Below are positions 6,020-11,995 of a DNA stretch of 14,996 nt, piece after piece. Made by a program: the position numbers and the translations under genes. Positions within the stretch are counted from its first letter, which is position 1. Each line of letters begins with the position of its first letter. Below the pieces are notes generated by a model. It did no database searches, was not told where the DNA came from, and worked only from the letters and a program-made list of their open reading frames with translations. Source of the DNA: CAYZJK01 sp964479125 (GTDB lineage Bacteria > Patescibacteriota > Saccharimonadia > Saccharimonadales > Saccharimonadaceae); the NCBI GenBank assembly GCA_964479125.1, contig CAYZJK010000023.1, positions 1-14,996 on the forward strand, given 5' to 3'.

Positions 6020-6157
6020 CAAAAAACCCACCAGAGACGCTTGATATTCCCCGCTTAGATGCAAGGTGGGAATTCTCATGTTAACCCCACGGGGTTAACG
6101 GATATTGAATTCCCTATCAAATGATGTTAGGAAAATCATATACGCCTCTGATGGGCT
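6020..6157 (-). ncRNA. Candidate novel structured RNA, about 138 nt, between the M50 protease gene and rnpB
   Basis: The minus-strand 5' arm CCCATCAGAGGCG (6155-6143) pairs over 13 bp with CGTCTCTGGTGGG (6039-6027), which is followed by six T (6026-6021). The helix therefore both closes the RNA and forms its terminator. The two non-Watson-Crick positions are G-U on the minus strand but A/C mismatches on the plus strand, which fixes the strand. Inside are ATGAT/ATCAT (6139-6135/6125-6121), TTGATA/TATCAA (6120-6115/6046-6041), and a long apical hairpin with GGGAATTC/GAATTCCC (6114-6107/6075-6068) enclosing GTTAACCCC/GGGGTTAAC (6099-6091/6088-6080). A promoter lies at 6193-6164. There is no ORF. 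The overall shape loosely recalls 6S RNA, but no sequence motif proves this, and it lacks the SRP RNA signature. Confidence 0.65.
6021..6039 (-). terminator. Terminal helix 3' arm plus T-run of the candidate RNA
   Basis: On the minus strand CGTCTCTGGTGGG is followed by TTTTTT. The partner arm lies 104 nt upstream at 6143-6155. Long-range pairing rather than a tight hairpin makes this an unusual terminator. Confidence 0.55.
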
Positions 6158-6163
6158 ACTATT

Positions 6164-6193
6164 ATTATATCACTAATACAGAGAAGATAGCAA
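6164..6193 (-). promoter_or_regulatory. Promoter of the candidate structured RNA
   Basis: On the minus strand TTGCTA (6193-6188, 4/6), an 18-nt spacer and a perfect TATAAT (6169-6164) predict a start near 6157. The -10 box overlaps the last codon and TAA of the M50 protease gene. Confidence 0.6.
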
Positions 6194-6821
6194 ACAGCGA
6201 GTCGAACACACCGATAATAAAGTTAGATACACTACGGATAATTGTACCTATCAATCCAGACCCCATAAACACAATCAGGAAGACTAATATCAGGCCTAAA
6301 CTCTCGATCTGCATCATGACATTGCGTATAAAATCAGGCGCCAGGGCATATAGCAGCCTAGATCCATCAAGAGGTGGAATCGGAAGCATATTAAATATAA
6401 AGAAGCCTAAATTAATCTGTAGAAAGAGAGTTAAAATCATAGCCGGAATAGATCCAATCTCCATAGGAGGAAGAAAATATAGCAGCCCAAAAGCGATAAA
6501 CGCCAAGAAGAGATTTACTAATGGACCACTTAATGCAACTAGCGCGACTCCCCACTCATCACCTTTAACCCTCGAAGGGTTAAAAGGCACAGGCTTCGCA
6601 CCACCAAATATAGGGCCGCCTAATATTACTAGAAAGACCGGCAGGAGTATAGTTAAAAATGGGTCAATATGCTTGATAGGATTTAAAGTTAATCTACCTT
6701 CATCTTTCGGCGTGTCATCACCTAGCTTATAGGCAATAAAGCCATGCATAAACTCATGTATGGTCATTGATACGAAGATTACACCAAGTACGATAATAAT
6801 ATTGAGAATAATACTTTCCAC
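6165..6821 (-). CDS. M50 family (site-2 protease-like) membrane zinc metalloprotease
   Basis: An intramembrane protease of the short M50B/SpoIVFB-like type, 218 residues. The HExxH zinc motif is HEFMH at residues 22-26 within the first membrane helix. SGPLVN at 98-103 and NMLPIPPLDGSR at 144-155 carry the third ligand (D152). About five or six hydrophobic helices fill the protein, and there is no PDZ domain. Family members cut membrane-bound regulators or signal-peptide remnants; the substrate here is unknown. The start is GTG at 6821, with no Shine-Dalgarno and a TATAAT (6835-6830) 8 nt upstream, so it is probably leaderless. It appears monocistronic. Its end overlaps the promoter of the downstream structured RNA. 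Confidence 0.92.
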   Translation of the reverse strand: MESIILNIIIVLGVIFVSMTIHEFMHGFIAYKLGDDTPKDEGRLTLNPIKHIDPFLTILLPVFLVILGGPIFGGAKPVPFNPSRVKGDEWGVALVALSGPLVNLFLAFIAFGLLYFLPPMEIGSIPAMILTLFLQINLGFFIFNMLPIPPLDGSRLLYALAPDFIRNVMMQIESLGLILVFLIVFMGSGLIGTIIRSVSNFIIGVFDSLFAIFSVLVI

Positions 6822-6829
6822 TAGAGTTA

Positions 6830-6835
6830 ATTATA
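6830..6835 (-). promoter_or_regulatory. -10 box for leaderless M50 protease mRNA
   Basis: TATAAT on the minus strand, then 8 nt, then the GTG start at 6821. No ribosome binding site fits in between and the -35 is weak. Confidence 0.6.
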
Positions 6836-6917
6836 TACCATTAAAAGATATCTATACAGGCCACATGGCACTAACTCGATCGACTTTAAAAACTGGTAGC
6901 TAGAAACAACCACACCC

Positions 6918-6946
6918 TTGACGTAACGACCCTTTGAAGGTAAAAT
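6918..6946 (+). promoter_or_regulatory. Promoter of rpmB
   Basis: TTGACG (6918-6923, 5/6), a 17-nt spacer and TAAAAT (6941-6946, 5/6). The predicted start near 6953 gives a leader of about 34 nt. Confidence 0.8.
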
Positions 6947-6986
6947 GATTAGGATAGTTTATTAATTAACAAGAGAAGTGGATATT

Positions 6987-7208
6987 ATGGCATCACGATG
7001 TGAACTTACGGGCAAGCGAGCTCAACACGGACACAATGTAAGCTTTTCTCTTCGCCGCACTAAGCGACAATTCAAGCCTAACCTTCAGAAGAAAACTTTT
7101 GAAGTAGATGGCCAAAAAGTCACTATGACTCTGAGCACTCATGCAATTAGGACCCTTCGCAAAAAAGGCATCCTACCTACAAAAGGCTCAGCTACACAGT
7201 CAGCTTAG
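6987..7208 (+). CDS. rpmB: 50S ribosomal protein L28
   Basis: A 73-residue basic protein starting MASRCELTGKRAQHGHNVSF, with SLRRTKRQFKPNLQKKTFEV and a C-terminal ALRTLRKKG-like element (AIRTLRKKGIL). This is the standard L28 layout. The ATG at 6987 is chosen over an in-frame GTG at 6978 because the family begins M-(A)-S-R-x-C-x-x-TGK and AGAAGTGG is well placed 5 nt upstream. It is a single-gene unit with its own promoter and a perfect terminator. Confidence 0.96.
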   Translation: MASRCELTGKRAQHGHNVSFSLRRTKRQFKPNLQKKTFEVDGQKVTMTLSTHAIRTLRKKGILPTKGSATQSA

Positions 7209-7223
7209 TCTAAGAGAGAACTT

Positions 7224-7262
7224 AAATAAAATAACGCTACATCACGTAGCGTTATTTTATTT
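7224..7262. terminator. Bidirectional terminator (rpmB and MBL-fold gene)
   Basis: AAATAAAATAACGCTAC (7224-7240) pairs perfectly over 17 bp with GTAGCGTTATTTTATTT (7246-7262) around ATCAC. It can end rpmB on plus and the MBL/winged-helix pair on minus. Confidence 0.88.
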
Positions 7263-7283
7263 TCAGACATCTATTTATAGGTA

Positions 7284-7922
7284 CTAAGACCTACTAATTT
7301 TAACTACCGTCATAGCCTCAGGTAAAGACTGAGCGGTCTTTAGCTTGTACTTAAGCGTATCTTCGCCGTCCGTGTCGAATAATTTAATAAATTCGCCAAC
7401 TGGATCCTGAATCACTTCGTAACTAAGTTTATCATCCTCATAATGAACAGGAACAACTACCTTAGGTTCCACCTGCCTTACAATTTTTGAAGCGTTTACA
7501 CTATCGAGTGTGTATCCATTGCCGCCAACTGGTATAACCAAAATGTCGACTATTCCTAGCTCTTCTAATTGGTCGTCAGTTAGAGTTGGAGCAATATTAC
7601 CTAGAACAGCAATTCTTATGCCGTGCACCAGGATTGTATACATAGTAGTACCACCGACAGACTCATCAATGTGGCGCTGAGCAGCGATGCCGCGAATAGA
7701 GATATCGCCTACCTCGTACTCTCCTGGACCCTCTACGACCATCTTTGCCTCTTTAGCTCCGCCATCTTCTGGTAAGAATCGAGGCTCGGTCGCAACCACT
7801 ACAGACTCCTTCACAGGTACGTCTACACCACCAACAACTGACACCTTAGGGTCTACCACTAATCTTTGGTTTTTAGTTGAAACTACAATTGAATTTGCGC
7901 CTTTATATTCGATATCTAACAT
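7284..7922 (-). CDS. MBL-fold (UlaG-like) protein lacking the metal-binding HxHxDH motif
   Basis: A 212-residue protein with the overall pattern of a metallo-beta-lactamase-fold family often called UlaG-like Zn-dependent hydrolases. It shows VVDPKV near residue 22, VEGPGEYEVGDISIRGI, GIVDILVIPVGGNGYTLD, and VEPKVVVPVHYE near residue 155. Where HxHxDH should follow the VxVxT strand, it reads VVVATEPRFLPE, so the metal ligands are gone. The usual GD of the next motif is GN. Only the late VPVHY histidine is conserved. It may be a structural or regulatory relic rather than an active hydrolase. The ATG lies 3 nt after the winged-helix stop, with AAAGGAG overlapping that stop, so the pair is co-translated. 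It ends in TAG. Confidence 0.85.
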   Translation of the reverse strand: MLDIEYKGANSIVVSTKNQRLVVDPKVSVVGGVDVPVKESVVVATEPRFLPEDGGAKEAKMVVEGPGEYEVGDISIRGIAAQRHIDESVGGTTMYTILVHGIRIAVLGNIAPTLTDDQLEELGIVDILVIPVGGNGYTLDSVNASKIVRQVEPKVVVPVHYEDDKLSYEVIQDPVGEFIKLFDTDGEDTLKYKLKTAQSLPEAMTVVKISRS

Positions 7923-7925
7923 AAA

Positions 7926-8567
7926 TTATCTCCTTTTTCCGTCGCTGGACTCTGTTAGTAAATTATCTTCATCAACTAGTATCTTATGCTTTGACTGAAG
8001 AACCTCAGAAATAAACTTATCACGAACACTTAATCGATAATAGAAATCTTCATACGATAATACCGTATAATTAATCTCCCCGCCAACCTCAGATTCAATC
8101 ATCTTTACTAGATTTTCAATCTCCGACCTAGATCCATCACCTACACACAAAAGATCAACCGGACTAAAAGACTTAGCGCCAGCTAGTCGACCTGCGGCAA
8201 TAGCCACACGTAGCGATGGAATCTCTTGGATCTTAAAGACCCAACTTTCGTGAGCCTTGGACCCACCTCCTGAAGACTTGGGCTTACTAGGCAGTGACTC
8301 TAAAGCTTCCTTATCTGAAGCAAAGATTGCCCTAAAAGCGGCATAATGCTCGTAGTTCTCATCCACCTGGTAGAACAGCTTATTATCAGAACTAGTACTA
8401 GTAATGACTCCAACCTTCAACATGTTGGCTAACTCTCTTCTAACAGAGTTAATTTGCTCCCCTATCAACCGGGTAATCTCTCGAACGTAAAAAGACTTGC
8501 CCGGGTTATTTAAGAATAAGTGAAGTAACTTCACGCGAGTCTTTGAACTAAATAGTGCGTCAATCAT
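7926..8567 (-). CDS. Winged-helix DNA-binding protein with nucleotidyltransferase-like C-terminal domain
   Basis: A 213-residue protein. Residues 1-70 form a winged helix: ALFSSKTRVKLLHLFLNNPG, the recognition part YVREITRLIGEQINSVRREL, and a wing around KLFYQV. After a serine/glycine linker (SKPKSSGGGSK, about 95-105), residues 110-200 resemble a minimal pol-beta-type nucleotidyltransferase fold (VDLLCVGDGSR) without a convincing catalytic aspartate pair. It is probably a transcription regulator, with target and ligand unknown. It is translated just before the MBL-fold gene, which suggests joint function. A TATAAT at 8599-8594 and AAAGGAA about 12 nt before the ATG may provide its expression. 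Confidence 0.8.
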   Translation of the reverse strand: MIDALFSSKTRVKLLHLFLNNPGKSFYVREITRLIGEQINSVRRELANMLKVGVITSTSSDNKLFYQVDENYEHYAAFRAIFASDKEALESLPSKPKSSGGGSKAHESWVFKIQEIPSLRVAIAAGRLAGAKSFSPVDLLCVGDGSRSEIENLVKMIESEVGGEINYTVLSYEDFYYRLSVRDKFISEVLQSKHKILVDEDNLLTESSDGKRR

Positions 8568-8593
8568 TTATATATAGAATTCCTTTATATACA

Positions 8594-8599
8594 ATTATA
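8594..8599 (-). promoter_or_regulatory. -10 box of the winged-helix/MBL operon
   Basis: TATAAT on the minus strand, 26 nt before the ATG at 8567 and just past the miaA stop. It gives a leader of about 20 nt that contains AAAGGAA. Confidence 0.5.
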
Positions 8600-8605
8600 G
8601 CATAG

Positions 8606-9463
8606 CTACCGCTGGCCGACCCTGCCCTGAACAAACTCCCGCACCTCACTGGACGGCATCCAGTGTATAAACTTATTCCGCTTAAACCAAGTCATCTGCC
8701 TCCTGGCTAGCTGCCAATCAGACCGATACATCCTCTCCTTCGCTTCATCAATATTGATACTGCCCTTGATGTACTCAGCAACAATCGGATAGACATTGCC
8801 AGGTAGATCAGACCCATCAAGATAATATTTACTCATAATATTAGATGTTTCTTCAACTACACCATCACGGAACATTAATTCTACTCTATTCTTAATACGC
8901 TGTTTCAATATCTCTCTATCTGTTGATATACCTACTACGACTGAATCAGTTATTGGCGTACTTCTCCTCTGTGATTGGCTAAAATCACGCAATAACCCTG
9001 CCTGGAGACGTCTAACATTCTGCCAGTCACTAGGAAGACTTATGTTGTATTTTTTATAATAAGCTAGTAACTTTTCTTTACTCATCCTCTCAACCTGACT
9101 CTGAGTAAATAGACCTCTATCCTTTGGAAATGAATAATCGAACACAACACTATCAACGTACAGCCCAGTACCTCCAACCATGACTGTGTGCTGACCAGCA
9201 TCCTGTCGTGGCAATATAATACCCTCAGCAGCTGATTTAAACTCTGAAACTGAATACCTCTCTCCAGGATCCACTAAATCGAATCCCCAGTGATAAACAC
9301 CCTGCCGCTCCTCTAGCGTAGGTTTAGCGGTGCCAATATTCATATCCCTATATATTGACCTACTATCGGCTGAAATTACAACCGCCTCTAAATCTTTCGC
9401 TACATCTATAGAAGCGGAAGTCTTGCCGCTAGCTGTCGGCCCTACTATTGCTATTAAAGTCAC
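8606..9463 (-). CDS. miaA: tRNA dimethylallyltransferase
   Basis: MiaA transfers a dimethylallyl group from DMAPP to A37 of tRNAs that read codons starting with U. The 285-residue protein has the P-loop GPTASGKT (residues 8-15), the catalytic block ISADSRSIYRDMNIGTAKP (D33), VGGTGLYVDSVV, and near the end RRQMTWFKRN. Length is slightly under the usual 300-310. The start is GTG at 9463, 7 nt after the thrS stop, with AGGG a few bases upstream, so it is probably co-transcribed behind thrS. No alternative ATG retains the P-loop strand. It ends in TAG. Confidence 0.95.
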   Translation of the reverse strand: MTLIAIVGPTASGKTSASIDVAKDLEAVVISADSRSIYRDMNIGTAKPTLEERQGVYHWGFDLVDPGERYSVSEFKSAAEGIILPRQDAGQHTVMVGGTGLYVDSVVFDYSFPKDRGLFTQSQVERMSKEKLLAYYKKYNISLPSDWQNVRRLQAGLLRDFSQSQRRSTPITDSVVVGISTDREILKQRIKNRVELMFRDGVVEETSNIMSKYYLDGSDLPGNVYPIVAEYIKGSINIDEAKERMYRSDWQLARRQMTWFKRNKFIHWMPSSEVREFVQGRVGQR

Positions 9464-9470
9464 AGGTACC

Positions 9471-11279
9471 CTAAAGACTAGTTAAGTAATTTGCCAATTC
9501 GTTAATAGATACCGACTCTTCGCCTTGCTGAGTCCTCACGCTAACACTCTTAGCTGCTACATCCTTCGGACCGACAATAAGCTGCACAGGTATCTTGAAT
9601 TTTGTAGCTTCACGAATCTTCTTCCCGAGGCTTTCGTTTCTATCATCAACCGTATATCTAATCTGATTAAATTTAACTGGCTCATTCAGTATGGTTTCGT
9701 CTAGAACACCCTTAATGCCATCGACGTAGTCAGATACGCTATCATTAATAGTTAGAATACGCACCTGCTCAGGAGCAGACCAGAATGGGAACCAGCCTGC
9801 AGTGTGCTCAATAAACACTGACATAAATCGCTCAATCGATCCGAGTAGTGCGCAATGAATCATCACAGGTGTCTCCTCATCACCACCTGACGCAGTATAC
9901 TTAAGTCCAAACCTGCTCGGTTGAACAAAGTCTAATTGAACAGTAGCCACTTGGTGCTTTCTACCGATTGCATCGGTGGCCATAAAGTCAATCTTAGGAC
10001 CATAAAATGCAGCCTCACCTTCTACCTCTACGTAGTCGTATCCGCTTGCGATTACTGCGCTCTTCAGTTGACTTTGAGCTGACTCCCATAAGTCCATCTC
10101 TCCAATGTAAGCCTCGGAGTCATCCCGATAACTTAATCGTACAGTTAGATTCATTCCAACAGTTTCATAAAGCTTGGCAGCTGACTCGAGCAAACGAGCT
10201 ATTTCACCCTCAATCTGCTCATGAGTACAGAACACGTGACTATCGTCCTGAGTTAGAGAGCGAACTCGACTAAGTCCACCCAATTCACCTGTTTTCTCAT
10301 CTCGGTAATCAGTAGTTGTCTCTAAATACCTAACCGGAAGATCTCGGTAGCTTCTTGGCTGTGAATCATAGATCTGTGTATGATGAGGGCAGTTCATCGG
10401 CTTTAAAGCCATCTCATCACTAGTCTCTTGACTCTTAACGAGAAATAACTCATCACCGAACTTGGCCCAGTGTCCTGATTTTTCATACAACTCTTTCTTA
10501 GTTATATGAGGAGTCCAGACCTTCTGGAAACCTTTAGCTTGTCGAAGTTCATTAGAGAACACAGCAAGAATATCCCTCAATACAGTTCCACGAGGAGTAA
10601 ACAAAGGCAATCCTACTCCGACTAAATCAGAGGTAGTATACAGGTCTAACTCTCGCCCTAGCTTCCTATGGTCTCTTTTCTTAGCTTCTTCTACTCGATG
10701 TAAATAGTCATCGAGCTCTTCTTGAGTTTCGAATGCCACACCATACAGACGCTGCATCTGAGGCAGCTTCTCGTCACCTCGCCAGTAGGCACCTGCAACC
10801 CTGATTAGTTTAAACACACCAACATCTGCAGTGTTTTCTACGTGAGGACCCCTACATAAGTCGGTAAATGATCCGTTGGTATAAAGAGTGATTACACCTT
10901 CTCTATCTGAGTCGGCTAAACTTCCGTCATCTATGGCGTCAATCTCACTTTTACTAGTAGTGCCGTATTTCTTAATATCTTCGACTAAATCTTTTTTGAA
11001 CGGCTGATTAGTTTCCTCAGCCCATGCAATAGCCTCATCATAAGTGACTTCTCGTCGATCAAAAGTCTGCTTCTCTTTAATAATTCGTCGCATGACTTTT
11101 TCTATTTTTTTGAAATCCTGCTCACTAACAGACTGGCCATCAATTTGAATATCGTAATAGAACCCGTCTTCTACAACAGGACCAACACCAAATTTTGCGT
11201 CTGGCCAAAGTCTTTGAATAGCTGCAGCTGTAATGTGTGCGAAGCTATGACGCATAGCGTAAAGTTTATCATCTCTCAT
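9471..11279 (-). CDS. thrS: Threonyl-tRNA synthetase without TGS domain
   Basis: Charges tRNA-Thr with threonine. The 602-residue protein starts directly in the editing domain: HSFAH (H11, H15), then CRGPH (C142, H146), both intact for removal of mischarged serine. The class II catalytic core carries the zinc ligands C297 (in MNCPHH), H348 (DDSHVF) and H475 (MIHCALLGSIERF). The anticodon-binding domain covers about 503-602. Compared with the 642-residue E. coli enzyme, the N-terminal TGS domain (about 60 residues) is absent. Upstream of the ATG at 11279 there is no room for it, because a TATAAT lies 8 nt away. There is no Shine-Dalgarno and no T-box. It is first in a probable operon with miaA. 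Confidence 0.97.
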   Translation of the reverse strand: MRDDKLYAMRHSFAHITAAAIQRLWPDAKFGVGPVVEDGFYYDIQIDGQSVSEQDFKKIEKVMRRIIKEKQTFDRREVTYDEAIAWAEETNQPFKKDLVEDIKKYGTTSKSEIDAIDDGSLADSDREGVITLYTNGSFTDLCRGPHVENTADVGVFKLIRVAGAYWRGDEKLPQMQRLYGVAFETQEELDDYLHRVEEAKKRDHRKLGRELDLYTTSDLVGVGLPLFTPRGTVLRDILAVFSNELRQAKGFQKVWTPHITKKELYEKSGHWAKFGDELFLVKSQETSDEMALKPMNCPHHTQIYDSQPRSYRDLPVRYLETTTDYRDEKTGELGGLSRVRSLTQDDSHVFCTHEQIEGEIARLLESAAKLYETVGMNLTVRLSYRDDSEAYIGEMDLWESAQSQLKSAVIASGYDYVEVEGEAAFYGPKIDFMATDAIGRKHQVATVQLDFVQPSRFGLKYTASGGDEETPVMIHCALLGSIERFMSVFIEHTAGWFPFWSAPEQVRILTINDSVSDYVDGIKGVLDETILNEPVKFNQIRYTVDDRNESLGKKIREATKFKIPVQLIVGPKDVAAKSVSVRTQQGEESVSINELANYLTSL

Positions 11280-11287
11280 CGAGATTT

Positions 11288-11293
11288 ATTATA
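11288..11293 (-). promoter_or_regulatory. -10 box for leaderless thrS mRNA
   Basis: TATAAT on the minus strand, then 8 nt, then ATG at 11279. The predicted transcript start is at or within two bases of the start codon. Confidence 0.65.
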
Positions 11294-11331
11294 TCACTTT
11301 ATTGTATATATAACCCCTATAGGACGCATTA

Positions 11332-11360
11332 TTGCCTAAGGTGTAATATAGTGGTATTAT
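11332..11360 (+). promoter_or_regulatory. Promoter of tRNA-Val
   Basis: TTGCCT (11332-11337), a 17-nt spacer and TATTAT (11355-11360). The predicted start near 11367 is 7 nt before the mature tRNA. Confidence 0.7.
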
Positions 11361-11373
11361 TATTTATTAGTAA

Positions 11374-11450
11374 GGGCAATTAGCTCAGTTGGCTAGAGCA
11401 CCACATTGACGTTGTGGGGGTCAGAGGTTCAAGTCCTCTATTGCCCACCA
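11374..11450 (+). tRNA. tRNA-Val(GAC)
   Basis: A full cloverleaf of 77 nt with CCA encoded. The acceptor is GGGCAAT/ATTGCCC, the D stem GCTC/GAGC, the anticodon stem CCACA/TGTGG with loop TTGACGT (anticodon GAC), and the T stem AGAGG/CCTCT with loop TTCAAGT. It reads the valine codons GUC and GUU. It has its own promoter and terminator and is divergent from thrS. Confidence 0.97.
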
Positions 11451-11457
11451 GAAGATT

Positions 11458-11483
11458 ACACACAGAAGCCTGTGTGTTTTTTA
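11458..11483 (+). terminator. Intrinsic terminator of tRNA-Val
   Basis: ACACACAG (11458-11465), loop AAGC, CTGTGTGT (11470-11477), then TTTTT. It closely resembles the tRNA-Asp terminator at 14360-14381. Confidence 0.88.
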
Positions 11484-11555
11484 TTTGCACATTTCCCACA
11501 GATAAATAAAAGTTATCCACTAGCTTTTTCAATAGCTGTATGACAATATATTGAT

Positions 11556-11981
11556 ATGATATGTATTTTTTGCGGATATAGCAGGACTGCCGTAACCAAC
11601 TCAAGACCACAAGATAAACAGCTTAGAATCTGGCGACGAAGAAAGTGCCTAGAATGCCAAAATGTATTTACAACCAACGAGACAGTTGATGATTCAGACA
11701 TCCTAGTTAAAAATAAGGACGACCAAACCATCGCCTTTAATGCTGGAAAACTAGCCGCTAGTATATATGCTAGCTTTGCTCACGATATAGACCAGGGCTC
11801 CTCAGCTAGCCAATGGCTAGCAGCTTCCGTAAAGTATAGTCTAATCGCCAGCTTCAGCATTAAACAGAAGCAAATTAAAACCTCCGACATAGCGGAGGCG
11901 ACTCACAAGGCTTTGACCAGGTTCGATAACGTAGCCGCAATTCAGTATGCCGCTAGACACCAGCTAATTAGCAAGAGGTAG
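11556..11981 (+). CDS. nrdR: Transcriptional repressor NrdR
   Basis: NrdR represses ribonucleotide reductase genes in response to the ATP/dATP ratio. The 141-residue protein has an N-terminal zinc ribbon (C3, C6, C31, C34: MICIFCGYS and WRRRKCLEC) and then an ATP-cone starting near residue 49 (VKNKDDQTIAFNAGKLAASI). Length is slightly short of the common 150. The ATG at 11556 gives the standard MxCxxC beginning. There is no good Shine-Dalgarno. A GACAAT (11542-11547) ends 8 nt before the ATG, which would fit a leaderless start but is weak. No NrdR box pair or nrd gene is visible in the window. It converges on the glycosyltransferase gene with 13 nt between stops. Confidence 0.93.
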   Translation: MICIFCGYSRTAVTNSRPQDKQLRIWRRRKCLECQNVFTTNETVDDSDILVKNKDDQTIAFNAGKLAASIYASFAHDIDQGSSASQWLAASVKYSLIASFSIKQKQIKTSDIAEATHKALTRFDNVAAIQYAARHQLISKR

Positions 11982-11995
11982 TGTTACACTACTTC
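11975..11995. terminator. Weak hairpin between convergent nrdR and glycosyltransferase ends
   Basis: GAGGTAGTG (11975-11983) pairs with CACTACTTC (11987-11995) around TTA, with one G-U pair. It overlaps both stop codons. T-tracts are poor on both strands, so termination is only a possibility. Confidence 0.4.

Noticed and set aside
6121..6732. Plus-strand open frame of 203 codons
   Set aside because: It is antisense to the M50 protease, whose catalytic motifs are clear, and overlaps the candidate RNA.
11280..11373. T-box or other leader regulating thrS
   Set aside because: The -10 box lies 8 nt before the ATG, leaving no leader to hold a T-box.
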